Positions 7,784 to 15,885 are shown, numbered from the stretch's first letter. The stretch is DNA of 36,851 nt from an uncultured Lachnospiraceae bacterium (GCA_947570615.1 CANOVJ010000041.1:1-36851); one strand, 5' to 3'. Notes: generated by a model not told the origin, from the sequence alone. Program-made: numbers and translations.

Positions 7784-10700
7784 ATGAAAGAATATATCTG
7801 GAGCAGACCCCAGATTACGCCGTTACCGGCGCTGGTTGAGGGGAGAGAGGGGGCGGTGCGCTTATTAAGCGGCGGCGGATGGCGCCTGTGGCGCAGCCGG
7901 GAGAGAGACTTTTGTCCCAAAGACCTGGACGGGATCAATCGGGAAGGCGCGGGATGGGAAGACGTGGAGATTCCCATGCAGTTAAAGCCCTTCGATCGGG
8001 AATACGCTTACGCTTATGAGCTGGAGATCCCGGCGCAGTGGAGAGGGAAGAGGATCTTCCTGCGCTTTGACGGCGTGAACTGCAAAGCCCGCGTCATGAT
8101 AGACGGCAAACCGGTCAGAGAGCATTACGGCGGGTTTGTGAGCTGGGACTGTGAGATCACGGATGCTGTGGCCGGCGGCGGAAGGCATCTTCTGGCCCTT
8201 GGGGTGAAGGACGATCCGGGCGGGATTTGTACCTTCCATTTCGGGGGAATCATTCGCGATGTATCCCTGTTTACCGTCCCGCAGGTTTATTTATCCCGGT
8301 TTCATGGCGAAACCTCCTTTGATGCGGCGTACCGGGATGCGGAGCTGAAAATTTATGCGCAGCTGCGGGGAGGGGACGGGGAGATTTCCTTTTCCCTCAC
8401 CGACCCTTACGGCAGGGAGACAGCGCTGGGAAAGGCGGATCTGAAAGAAGGGGCGGAGCAATGTATTTCTTATAAGATTACGTCCCCGCTGAAATGGGAC
8501 AGCGAGCATCCTTATCTGTATATGTTGACCGCTTCGGTCATAACAGAGGGAAGCGTCAGGGAAACAGCGGTGAGGCGGATAGGTTTCCGGCAGATCGAAA
8601 AGCGGGGGAGGGAAGTGTTCCTCAACGGGGACCGCTTAAAGCTCCGGGGGATCAACCGGCATGATACCCACCCTCTCAGGGGCAGGGCGATTACTCACGA
8701 GCTGGTGGAAGAGGATGTGCGTCTGTTTAAAGAGGCGAACATCAATTTTATCCGCACCAGCCATTACCCGCCCCGGCCGGATTTCCTCGATCTGTGCGAC
8801 GAATATGGCATTTATGTGGAGGATGAGACGGCGGTTGCCTTTCTGGGACAGGAAATTGGATGGCGGGAAAACGATCCGGCCTTTAAGGCTCAGTTTATGG
8901 ATCAGTTTGCGGAGCTGATCGAGCGGGACAGATCGCACCCCTGCGTCATCCTGTGGTCTCTCGCCAACGAAAGCGTCTGGGGAAGGAATCTGGCGCTGGA
9001 GAATGCGTATGCCCATCAGGAAGATCCGGGGCGGCTGACGATTTTCAGCTATCCGGTCACTCAGCATGAGGATGATGAGCGGGCCGATATTTTCAGCATG
9101 CACTACGCGGCATGGGATCAGGAACCGGATGCGCTGGTGGACAGCTTTAACCGGAGCCGCATGGAGGCGCCGGACTGGCCGGTGCTGCATGATGAGTCAA
9201 CCCATATCCCCTGCTATGACAGAGGTGACCAGCGCAGGGATCCGGGCGTGAGGGATTTCTGGGGGCAGACGATCCGGCAGTTTTGGGACAGACTCTGGAA
9301 AGCGGAAGGAGTGCTGGGCTGCGCGATCTGGGCCGGACTGGACGAAGTGCGCGCTCTGGACGATAAGAACGCCGCCGGGGGCTATGTGGGCGCGCCCTGG
9401 GGAATTCTCGACGGATGGCGGCGCAGGAAGCCGGAATTCTGGCACGTGAGGAAGGCCTACTCCCCCATACGCCTGACCGGCGGACCGAAGGAGGAAGGGG
9501 GAAAAATTCTTCTCCCCATAGAGAACCGGTTTAACCACACGAATTTAAAGGAGACGGATGTTTTCTGGCAGACAGGAGATCGGGAGGGGCATCTGCCAGG
9601 GCCCGACGTGGCGCCGGGGGCGCAGGGGATTTTGGCGTTCCCTGTCTCTTCCCTGTCGGAGAGCGGGCTTACCCTTTCCTTTACAGATCCCTTTGGGAAC
9701 CTGGTGGAGGATGCCAGGTTCCATCCAGGCGAGACGGAGCCGGAATTGCCGGTTCTGGATGGCGGCACGCCCGATATCAGGTTTGACCGGGATAATCTGA
9801 CGGTTGAGGGGGAGGATTTTATCCTGCGCTTTTCAAAGGAGACGGGACTGATCACGCAGGGATATGTCCGGGGCGTTCTGACCGTGACAGGAGGGCCGTA
9901 TTTACATCTCACGGGACTGTATCTGAAGCCCTGGCAGCTGAATGAGATAGCAGGGGAGGTTACGGACGGCTGTGCAATAGTCACGATCACCGGCGGCTAT
10001 GGGGAAGTGCGGGTTCGTTTTCGGGTCAGGATTGACAGGACCGGTCTGATGGAGACCGCCTATGAGCTGCTGGATATGCCTTACCCCAGCCCCAGAAAGC
10101 TGGCCATGCGGGTGGGGGACGACACGGACAGCGGCGGATATGAGGAGGTCGGGATTTATTTTTGCGTTCCACCACAGATGGATCTCCTGTCATGGAAGCG
10201 CACAGGCCTGTGGAATACGTATCCGGACTGGCACATCGGGCGTCTTTCGGGGCAGGCGCAAAAGCACGGGCCGTGCAGGGCAGGCGGGGAGGAGGCCGCG
10301 CCTTCGGGGGAGTGGCAGCTGGATGAAAAGGATTCGGTGCTGTTTGGTAAATATGATGTGGGCCGCCGGGGCACCCGTGATTTTTCCAGCATGAAATCCC
10401 ATATCACATACGCCTGTCTGAGCAATCCGGAGAACGGAACCGCATTTGAGGTTTTGTCGGACGGCAGGGATTCCGTCCGTGTCAGGCTGACCCACAATCC
10501 GGATGCCGTGATCGGATGGGATGATCCGCGGGTGGATTACCGGGGAAGCTGGTCAGAACAGGAAAACGCCCAGGGAAGCGGCGGAAGGACGGAGATGTGG
10601 TCGGACACGGAAGGCGATACCTGTACCTGCCATTTCTATGGAACCGGATGCGCGTGGATCTCGAGCTATGATATCCTGGGGGGAATGGCTCAGGTCAGTG

Positions 10701-11062
10701 TGGATGGACAGGTCAGGGACAGTGCCGTCTGTCTGGGGTTCAGCCAGCCCAGGCCCGGCATTGCGCGGGGATATGAAAAGGATCCCCACAGACTGGTGTA
10801 CGCGGTGGAAAATCTTGGGGAGGGCGAGCACACTCTGCAGATCATGGTAAAGGGGGAAAAGACGCCGGGATCCGGCGGCGCTTATGTGTTCGTGGATCAG
10901 TTCCTCGTGTTCGGGAAGGAGGATTACGGGGACAGCCACCTGATCATTGACAGCGAGTATAACTATCCCGAGCTTTCATGGGGATGTTATACGAAAGAGC
11001 CCATCCAGGTTGATACGGGTTATTGCGGCAGGGTTTATACCAGGCTGACAGCCCGGGATTAG
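7784..11062 (+). CDS. Glycoside hydrolase family 2 enzyme (beta-galactosidase-like)
   Basis: A 1092-residue GH2 enzyme, likely a beta-galactosidase or related exo-beta-glycosidase. Domains in order: jelly-roll sugar-binding (about 35-175), immunoglobulin-like (about 180-270), TIM barrel (about 275-600) with the signature NFIRTSHYPP and LCDEYGIYVEDE, beta-sandwich regions like the LacZ C-terminal domains (about 660-900), and an extra C-terminal beta domain (about 945-1050, GTGCAWISSYD...YVFVDQFLVFG) that looks like a carbohydrate-binding module. The acid/base is E396 in WSLANES and the nucleophile E471 in LHDESTH. No signal peptide is present, so it acts in the cytoplasm. AAGGAGGGAG precedes the ATG. 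It follows gntR closely and precedes the GH50-like gene by about 100 nt, suggesting one operon. The substrate cannot be fixed from sequence alone. Confidence 0.9.
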   Translation: MKEYIWSRPQITPLPALVEGREGAVRLLSGGGWRLWRSRERDFCPKDLDGINREGAGWEDVEIPMQLKPFDREYAYAYELEIPAQWRGKRIFLRFDGVNCKARVMIDGKPVREHYGGFVSWDCEITDAVAGGGRHLLALGVKDDPGGICTFHFGGIIRDVSLFTVPQVYLSRFHGETSFDAAYRDAELKIYAQLRGGDGEISFSLTDPYGRETALGKADLKEGAEQCISYKITSPLKWDSEHPYLYMLTASVITEGSVRETAVRRIGFRQIEKRGREVFLNGDRLKLRGINRHDTHPLRGRAITHELVEEDVRLFKEANINFIRTSHYPPRPDFLDLCDEYGIYVEDETAVAFLGQEIGWRENDPAFKAQFMDQFAELIERDRSHPCVILWSLANESVWGRNLALENAYAHQEDPGRLTIFSYPVTQHEDDERADIFSMHYAAWDQEPDALVDSFNRSRMEAPDWPVLHDESTHIPCYDRGDQRRDPGVRDFWGQTIRQFWDRLWKAEGVLGCAIWAGLDEVRALDDKNAAGGYVGAPWGILDGWRRRKPEFWHVRKAYSPIRLTGGPKEEGGKILLPIENRFNHTNLKETDVFWQTGDREGHLPGPDVAPGAQGILAFPVSSLSESGLTLSFTDPFGNLVEDARFHPGETEPELPVLDGGTPDIRFDRDNLTVEGEDFILRFSKETGLITQGYVRGVLTVTGGPYLHLTGLYLKPWQLNEIAGEVTDGCAIVTITGGYGEVRVRFRVRIDRTGLMETAYELLDMPYPSPRKLAMRVGDDTDSGGYEEVGIYFCVPPQMDLLSWKRTGLWNTYPDWHIGRLSGQAQKHGPCRAGGEEAAPSGEWQLDEKDSVLFGKYDVGRRGTRDFSSMKSHITYACLSNPENGTAFEVLSDGRDSVRVRLTHNPDAVIGWDDPRVDYRGSWSEQENAQGSGGRTEMWSDTEGDTCTCHFYGTGCAWISSYDILGGMAQVSVDGQVRDSAVCLGFSQPRPGIARGYEKDPHRLVYAVENLGEGEHTLQIMVKGEKTPGSGGAYVFVDQFLVFGKEDYGDSHLIIDSEYNYPELSWGCYTKEPIQVDTGYCGRVYTRLTARD

Positions 11063-11165
11063 ATCGGAAACTGGAAAAGGAGGCGGATTTGCGCCTGGGC
11101 CCGGATTTTGGGGCGCGAAGTGACGGGGCCGCCCTGTGGCAGTGCCTGCAGGCTGAGAGAAAGGA

Positions 11166-13187
11166 GTGGTTTTTACGTTAAAGATTGACTGGACAAAAGG
11201 AGAGCTTCGGGACGCCGTCATGTTAAAGGCCGGCGTAGACGAGTGCGTGGCCGAGCTCGGCAGCGCCGGAGGCGGAATCAGCATCCCGCAGCTTATGGAG
11301 ACCAGAGATCGGTATGTGGTGGGGGATGTGGAGATCCTGGAGGAGCACTCTGCGGCCATGATGTTGCGGTGCTTCGAAAAGGGGAAGGAGCGGGAAACGC
11401 TGTACCTGCGTTTTGGGCTTCTGCCCGGATTTCCCACCCGCATCTGTCTGGATTTGAAGCTGCTGGACAACAGCACCATCTATACCAACAGGACGCCGGG
11501 GATGTTAAAGCTGGTGTGCCACGGGCAGCGCATGGCGCGGGAGGAGGCGGCGCGCTTCGAGCTGGGGATTGAAAAAGTATTCCATAACGTAAAGGTGCGC
11601 CTTTCTCATTTTTATACCACGGATACCATGCCCGATGCGTTTCCCATACCGGATAAGAAGGTGGTGGACGAGTTCGGCCAGTGGAAGGGGAAGGAATGGC
11701 CCGGCAGGATTCATTCCCTGCAGGAGCTGAAGGAAAGCCTGGAGGCCCAGGAGGGGACGGCGGAATATCCCTTTCCCTCCTGGAACCGCTGGGGCGGGGA
11801 CAAGGCAAGGAAGCTGACGGAAGGAACCGGCTTTTTCTCCACCCTGAAGACATCGGACGGACGGTGGCATCTGGTCGACCCGGACGGGTGCGATTACTTT
11901 TCCATGGGGCCCTGCGGCACCCGCGCCGGGGACGGCTGCCGGATCGACGGCTTTGAAACGGTATGCGACGCTCTGCCGGATGAAAAGGATCCGGCGTGGC
12001 GGAAGTTTTACACGGAGGGTACACGGCGCAGGACCGCCTATATGGAACCGGAGCACTTTAAAATCCTGAATTTCGCCGGTGTGAATCTGAAACGGGTTTA
12101 TGGGGATCGCTGGAAGGAAAAATGGGAGGAGATCGCCATGCGCTCCCTTAAAGGAAGCGGGATCAATTCTCAGGGTAACTTTCCGGGCCTGCATGTAAAC
12201 GACGGGCATGAGAGCCTGCCTTATGTGCGGGAGCTTCCCGGCTTTCCCACGACCATGACCCTGATCTTCCGGGATTTCCCGGACGTATTGTCCCAGGAAT
12301 ACAGGGAGAATGCCAGGGCTTACGCCGCGCAGCTTAAGGAGTGGAGGGACGATTCGTGGCTGATCGGGTATTTCCTGCGCAATGAGCCGGAGTTTAATTT
12401 TGTGGAAAATCTGGTGATCGCGGACGAGGTGCTGCGCAGCCCTGCGCTTACCTGCTGTAAACGGGGGCTGATTGAGTTCCTGAAGGAGCGCTATCACACG
12501 GCGGAGGCGCTGAATGCGGCATGGGGAGCGGACTTTGGGGATTTCTCCGATCTGGAAAAGCCCATCGACGGATGCCTTAAGCGTTTTCCGAAGGCGGAAG
12601 GCGACCTGCGGGCGTATTCCGTCTTTTTAATCCGGGAATACAGCCGGATCCCCTCAGAGGCCTGCAGAGCGGTGGATCCCTGCCATCTGAATCTGGGGCT
12701 TCGCTGGTCGAAGGCAAATAACCGGGATATGATGGCGGGATGGGAATATTTCGATGTGTTTTCCATCAACTGCTACGACTTTAACCCCACGAAAGATATG
12801 GATTTTGTGAAAAACGCGGGGGTGGATCTGCCCATCCTGATGGGGGAATTCCACAGCGGCGCTTTGGATCGCGGGCTGACGGCCACCGGTTTAAAGGGCG
12901 TACCGGATCAGAAGCAGCGTGCTGTGATGTACCGTCATTACGTGGAAAAGGCGGCCGCCCATCCTTACGGCGTGGGCGCCCACTGGTTTCAGTATAACGA
13001 CCAGTTCTGTCTGGGGCGCTTCGACGGGGAGAATTACCAGATCGGCATGGTGGACATCTGTATGCAGCCCTGTGCAGAGCTGATGGAGGCGGCGCGGGAG
13101 AGCGCAGCCGTCCTTTATGAAGTGAAAAACGGGGAAAGGGAGGCGTTTGATCAGGAGCCTTTGTCAATCCCCATGATCGGATATTGA
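11166..13187 (+). CDS. GH50-like glycoside hydrolase (agarase-type, clan GH-A)
   Basis: About 673 residues with no signal peptide. The C-terminal half matches the pattern of GH50 beta-agarases: acid/base E407 in FLRNEPEF, and nucleophile E561 in GEFHSGALDRG, followed by VGAHWFQYNDQ and the DGENYQIGMVDI block. An N-terminal beta-sandwich (about 1-190) precedes GFFSTLKTSDGRWHLVDPDG, the usual barrel entry. GH50 enzymes cut beta-linked galactans such as agarose; distant relatives in gut Clostridia have undefined substrates. Pairing with the GH2 gene suggests stepwise breakdown of a galactose-rich glycan. The start is uncertain: the GTG at 11166 overlaps its AAGGAG site, and the next ATG (11220) lacks a ribosome site. 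The region 11063-11165 has no gene. Confidence 0.75.
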   Translation: MVFTLKIDWTKGELRDAVMLKAGVDECVAELGSAGGGISIPQLMETRDRYVVGDVEILEEHSAAMMLRCFEKGKERETLYLRFGLLPGFPTRICLDLKLLDNSTIYTNRTPGMLKLVCHGQRMAREEAARFELGIEKVFHNVKVRLSHFYTTDTMPDAFPIPDKKVVDEFGQWKGKEWPGRIHSLQELKESLEAQEGTAEYPFPSWNRWGGDKARKLTEGTGFFSTLKTSDGRWHLVDPDGCDYFSMGPCGTRAGDGCRIDGFETVCDALPDEKDPAWRKFYTEGTRRRTAYMEPEHFKILNFAGVNLKRVYGDRWKEKWEEIAMRSLKGSGINSQGNFPGLHVNDGHESLPYVRELPGFPTTMTLIFRDFPDVLSQEYRENARAYAAQLKEWRDDSWLIGYFLRNEPEFNFVENLVIADEVLRSPALTCCKRGLIEFLKERYHTAEALNAAWGADFGDFSDLEKPIDGCLKRFPKAEGDLRAYSVFLIREYSRIPSEACRAVDPCHLNLGLRWSKANNRDMMAGWEYFDVFSINCYDFNPTKDMDFVKNAGVDLPILMGEFHSGALDRGLTATGLKGVPDQKQRAVMYRHYVEKAAAHPYGVGAHWFQYNDQFCLGRFDGENYQIGMVDICMQPCAELMEAARESAAVLYEVKNGEREAFDQEPLSIPMIGY

Positions 13188-13312
13188 GAAAGGGGGTAAA
13201 ACCCCGGATAAGAGTGAAAACGTATTACAGCCCTGGCGGCAGAAACGAATCGGATGCATGAGCGCAGCGCGGGCGCATATAAATAGAGTAAGTGTTCGGG
13301 AGAGAACGTTTT

Positions 13313-13993
13313 ATGAATCTGAAAAAGAGAATCCTGTCATGTATTCTTATTCTTGTCCTGCTTGCGCTGGTGTGCCTTGTGGGGGTGCTCCAGGGAGGGA
13401 CGCTGTCGGTTTTCGGGCGGGAGCTGGAGATGAAGGACAGCAGAAAGATCGCCCTTACCTTTGACGACGGCCCCCATCCTTTTTACACGGAACAGCTTTT
13501 GAACGGGCTGAAGGAGCGGGGGGTGAAGGTATCCTTCTTTATTACGGGGAAAAATGTGGAGGCCTATCCCGAGATTGTGAAGAGGATCCATGAGGAGGGC
13601 CATCTGATCGGGAACCACACCTACAACCACACCCAGCTCACCGGTAAAAACCACGAGAGCTTTAAGCAGGAGCTGATCAGAACCAACGAGGCGATCCGGG
13701 AGGTGACGGGGGAGGACACCATCTATGTGCGCCCGCCCTACGGGAGCTGGAACAGGGAGTTTGAAAAGGAACTGAACATGTTTCCCGTGCTCTGGACCAT
13801 CGATCCCCTGGACTGGTGCAGCAGCGACGTCTCCCGCATTGTCAGAAATGTCTGCGCCAAAGTGGAGGAGAACGATATCGTACTCATGCACGATCAGTAT
13901 AAGACCACGGTGACGGCGGCTCTTAAGATCGTGGACGAATTGCAGGAGGAAGGCTATGAATTCGTCACGGTAGACGAGCTGCTTTTTGACTGA
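13313..13993 (+). CDS. Polysaccharide deacetylase, NodB domain, membrane-anchored
   Basis: A 226-residue secreted or anchored enzyme of carbohydrate esterase family 4. Residues 7-27 form a single hydrophobic signal anchor. The NodB motifs are all visible: TFDDGP (D51, D52), HxxxH (H102, H106 in GNHTYNH), RPPYG, WTIDPLDW and IVLMHD. It probably removes acetyl groups from peptidoglycan or another surface glycan, using a metal ion. The ATG at 13313 follows GGGAGAG by 8 nt. A GTG further upstream is less likely because the hydrophobic segment would be displaced. A 9-bp inverted repeat begins at its stop codon (13993-14028). Confidence 0.9.
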   Translation: MNLKKRILSCILILVLLALVCLVGVLQGGTLSVFGRELEMKDSRKIALTFDDGPHPFYTEQLLNGLKERGVKVSFFITGKNVEAYPEIVKRIHEEGHLIGNHTYNHTQLTGKNHESFKQELIRTNEAIREVTGEDTIYVRPPYGSWNREFEKELNMFPVLWTIDPLDWCSSDVSRIVRNVCAKVEENDIVLMHDQYKTTVTAALKIVDELQEEGYEFVTVDELLFD

Positions 13994-14028
13994 GACCCGC
14001 GAAAGCGGTGGGAAAAGTCCGCGGGTCT
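13993..14028. repeat. Inverted repeat between deacetylase and pcp
   Basis: agacccgcg (13993-14001) and cgcgggtct (14020-14028) are perfect complements with an 18-nt loop. There is no T-run, so it is more likely an intercistronic mRNA structure than a terminator. It overlaps the last base of the deacetylase stop codon. Confidence 0.55.
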
Positions 14029-14070
14029 GGACGGGCTGAATGCGGCCCATAACACAGGAGGAACCATACA

Positions 14071-14697
14071 ATGAAAATACTGGTAACCGGCTTCGAACCC
14101 TTCGGGGGAGAGGCTGTCAATCCGTCCATCGAAACTGTAAACCGGCTGCCGGATCAGATCGCCGGAGCCAGGATCATCAGGCTGGAGATCCCCACCGTGC
14201 GGGGAAAATCCCTCCAGGTGATCGAGGAAGCTCTCAGGCGGCATGATCCCGATGTGATTCTCTGCGTGGGACAGGCAGGCGGCAGAGCGCAGATCAGTGT
14301 GGAGCGGGTGGGAATCAACGTGGACGACTTCTCAATCCCGGACAATGAGGGCAATCAGGTCACGGATCAGCCGGTCTGTCCCGGGGGACCGGACGCCTAC
14401 TTTGTGACCGTGCCCATCAGGGCCATGGCAGAGCGGATCAGAGCGCGGAAGATACCTGCCGGTATCTCCAACACGGCGGGGACCTTCGTGTGCAACCATG
14501 TGACCTACGGGGTCTGTCACATGATCGCCACGAAGTATCCTGGAAAGCGAAGCGGGTTTATCCATATCCCGTTTCTGCCGGAGCAGGTAGCTGAAAAAGG
14601 GGGGACGTCCCAGGCAGGCGCACCGTCCATGTCCGGGGAGATGATGGTGGAGGCCATGTGCGCGGCCATCGAAGCCATTGTGGATACGTCGCAATGA
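14071..14697 (+). CDS. pcp: Pyroglutamyl-peptidase I
   Basis: A 208-residue cytoplasmic cysteine peptidase (family C15) that removes N-terminal pyroglutamate from peptides. It starts with MKILVTGFEPFGGEAVNPS, the family hallmark. The catalytic triad is visible as E78 (VERVGINVDDF), C141 (NTAGTFVCNHV) and H165 (GFIHIPFLPEQ), with spacing like that of characterised enzymes. AGGAGG lies just upstream of the ATG. The gene ends only 4 nt from the end of the convergent erm-like gene, and no terminator is visible between them, so antisense read-through between the two is possible. Confidence 0.95.
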   Translation: MKILVTGFEPFGGEAVNPSIETVNRLPDQIAGARIIRLEIPTVRGKSLQVIEEALRRHDPDVILCVGQAGGRAQISVERVGINVDDFSIPDNEGNQVTDQPVCPGGPDAYFVTVPIRAMAERIRARKIPAGISNTAGTFVCNHVTYGVCHMIATKYPGKRSGFIHIPFLPEQVAEKGGTSQAGAPSMSGEMMVEAMCAAIEAIVDTSQ

Positions 14698-14701
14698 GAG
14701 C

Positions 14702-15505
14702 TTATCCCTTCCTGTCCGGGCGAAAGCGCTGGTAACATCGAAATAAGCAGAGCCACTGGATATACAGGGTGATGCCGCTCTCACAGGCCGGGGGAAGCCC
14801 CGCCCGTTTTAAGGCGGTGTCAGCCTGTTTTCTGGTGAGAAGCCCCGCCCTGCCGCAGACTCCGTATTTCATGGAATGCTCGATAAACCTGCGGAAAGCG
14901 CTCAGGCTGCCGGCGGGAAGGTCGGGCGTGTCCTTTCGTTTCAGGTGAAGCAGAACGGAATCCACGCGGGGCATTGGATGAAAGTCCTCTCTGCGGAAAT
15001 GGTAAAGGATGTTCAGATCCCAGTTTACCTTAAGGAGCAGGGATTTTGTGGTTTCCCGGGGAAATCCCGCAAAGCGCCGGGCCGCGCCCTTTTCCATGAT
15101 CAGCCAGATCTCCGAGGGGGGATTGGAGGCGTTTGTGAGTTTTTCCATGATCTGTGTGGTGATAAAGTAGGGAATGTTGGCAAAAACCTTATAGCCGCCT
15201 TTTTCGGGCAGAGGCATTTCCAGGAAATCGCCGTGGATCAGCTTCAGATTGGTCAGATGAGACAATTTTGCACTGGTGTGTTCAAAGAGCCTGCGGTCAA
15301 GCTCCACGGAACAGACCAGGCCGCTTACTGCGCAGAGGGCTTCGGTGAGATGGCCTTTTCCCGCGCCGATTTCAAGAACGGTATCGTTTTTGCCGATACT
15401 GCTCAGGCTCAGGATTTTGCGGATCAGCTGTCTTCTGGTGAGAAAATTCTGGGAATGGGAGAGTTGTTTTGTATAGTCCCTGCTCTGGGATGTGTTTTTT
15501 TGCAT
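14702..15505 (-). CDS. erm: Erm-family 23S rRNA adenine N6-methyltransferase
   Basis: A 267-residue methyltransferase with the Erm pattern: SQNFLT near the start (18-23), S-adenosylmethionine motif EIGAGKGHLT (45-54), acidic E68 in SVELD, HGDFLEM (91-97), and catalytic NIPY (110-113). Erm enzymes methylate A2058 of 23S rRNA and give resistance to macrolides, lincosamides and streptogramin B. NIPY rather than NLPY, and the C-terminal GITLYIQWLCLFRCY block, argue against the housekeeping KsgA/RsmA. AAGGAGG lies 6 nt from the ATG. It has its own promoter and a leader of about 310 nt with a leader peptide and intrinsic terminator, as expected for drug-inducible expression. I cannot assign a numbered Erm class, and activity is untested. 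Confidence 0.88.
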   Translation of the reverse strand: MQKNTSQSRDYTKQLSHSQNFLTRRQLIRKILSLSSIGKNDTVLEIGAGKGHLTEALCAVSGLVCSVELDRRLFEHTSAKLSHLTNLKLIHGDFLEMPLPEKGGYKVFANIPYFITTQIMEKLTNASNPPSEIWLIMEKGAARRFAGFPRETTKSLLLKVNWDLNILYHFRREDFHPMPRVDSVLLHLKRKDTPDLPAGSLSAFRRFIEHSMKYGVCGRAGLLTRKQADTALKRAGLPPACESGITLYIQWLCLFRCYQRFRPDRKG

Positions 15506-15527
15506 GGCGCGCCTCCTTCATGTCCGG

Positions 15528-15575
15528 AAGCCTGATTATCACGGCCGGAGCGCTTTCTCCGTGCCGGTCAGGCTT
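15528..15575 (-). promoter_or_regulatory. Long hairpin just upstream of the erm ribosome site
   Basis: On the minus strand AAGCCTGA (15575-15568) pairs perfectly with TCAGGCTT (15535-15528). Inside, CGGCACGGAG pairs with CTCCGGCCG with one bulged base. The hairpin ends about 12 nt before the AAGGAGG of erm. It does not contain the Shine-Dalgarno itself, so it may position or protect the site rather than hide it. Confidence 0.6.
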
Positions 15576-15615
15576 CGTATCGCTGCGGATGAATCAGAAT
15601 CCGAAAAGAAGGCAA

Positions 15616-15654
15616 TAAAAAACAGGACATACTCTGCAAATGAGTATTTCCTGT
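15616..15654 (-). terminator. Intrinsic terminator inside the erm leader
   Basis: On the minus strand ACAGGAAATACTC and GAGTATGTCCTGT form a 13-position stem with a single mismatch and a 7-nt loop, followed directly by TTTTTATT. It lies about 110 nt before the erm start and after the leader peptide. This is the layout of transcription attenuation, as described for ermK, rather than only translation attenuation. Confidence 0.8.
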
Positions 15655-15679
15655 CGCAGCGGTTCGTCCCCAGGGGGCT

Positions 15680-15718
15680 CTATGATCTGTTCGCACACAA
15701 AAAAATCCCATTTAACAT
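15680..15718 (-). CDS. Possible second leader peptide of the erm leader
   Basis: A 12-codon frame MLNGIFLCANRS starts 18 nt after the end of the first leader peptide. No good Shine-Dalgarno precedes it. It could be translated by reinitiation, or be chance. It ends 25 nt before the terminator stem, so ribosomes on it could affect terminator folding. Confidence 0.3.
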   Translation of the reverse strand: MLNGIFLCANRS

Positions 15719-15736
15719 GAGTTGGTCAATCTGTTT

Positions 15737-15784
15737 TTATTGCCCCTCAAAACGGGTGCGTGCGCAACGAATAATAATACCCAT
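15737..15784 (-). CDS. Erm leader peptide MGIIIRCARTRFEGQ
   Basis: A 15-residue frame begins about 35 nt after the predicted transcription start, behind AAAGGCGG at 8-10 nt. It contains R-T-R, the Arg/Lys-X-Arg/Lys pattern at which macrolide-bound ribosomes are known to stall (the ErmD leader uses R-L-R). A second basic pair, R6 and R9, lies before it. Stalling here would place a ribosome over the end of the frame and change folding of the RNA towards the terminator at 15616-15654. The translation and stalling are inferred. Confidence 0.65.
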   Translation of the reverse strand: MGIIIRCARTRFEGQ

Positions 15785-15825
15785 GTGTAAGCCGCCTTTG
15801 CTTTAACAGTCTCAGTAACAGTTTC

Positions 15826-15854
15826 AGCATAACACAGGGCGGAGGAGTTGTCAA
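15826..15854 (-). promoter_or_regulatory. Promoter of the erm transcript
   Basis: On the minus strand TTGACA (15854-15849) and TATGCT (15831-15826) have a 17-nt spacer. The -35 hexamer overlaps, on the opposite strand, the -35 hexamer of the divergent gene at 15916. Confidence 0.7.
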
Positions 15855-15885
15855 ATCTTTCAGAATTATAGTATAATTATCTGAA
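15848..15885 (+). promoter_or_regulatory. Promoter of the divergent GyrI-domain gene, with inverted repeat
   Basis: TTGTCA (15848-15853) and TATAAT (15872-15877) with an 18-nt spacer. The -10 box sits between ttcaga (15859-15864) and tctgaa (15880-15885), an inverted repeat whose inner sequence is also nearly palindromic, so a repressor or activator could bind here and affect both divergent promoters. Confidence 0.6.

Noticed and set aside
11505-12497. 330-residue open frame on the minus strand inside the GH50-like gene
   Set aside because: The plus-strand protein has clear catalytic motifs; the reverse frame has none and no start signal.
14702-15505. Reading the rRNA methyltransferase as housekeeping KsgA/RsmA
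   Set aside because: NIPY at the catalytic site, the Erm-type C-terminus and the attenuator-like leader fit Erm better.
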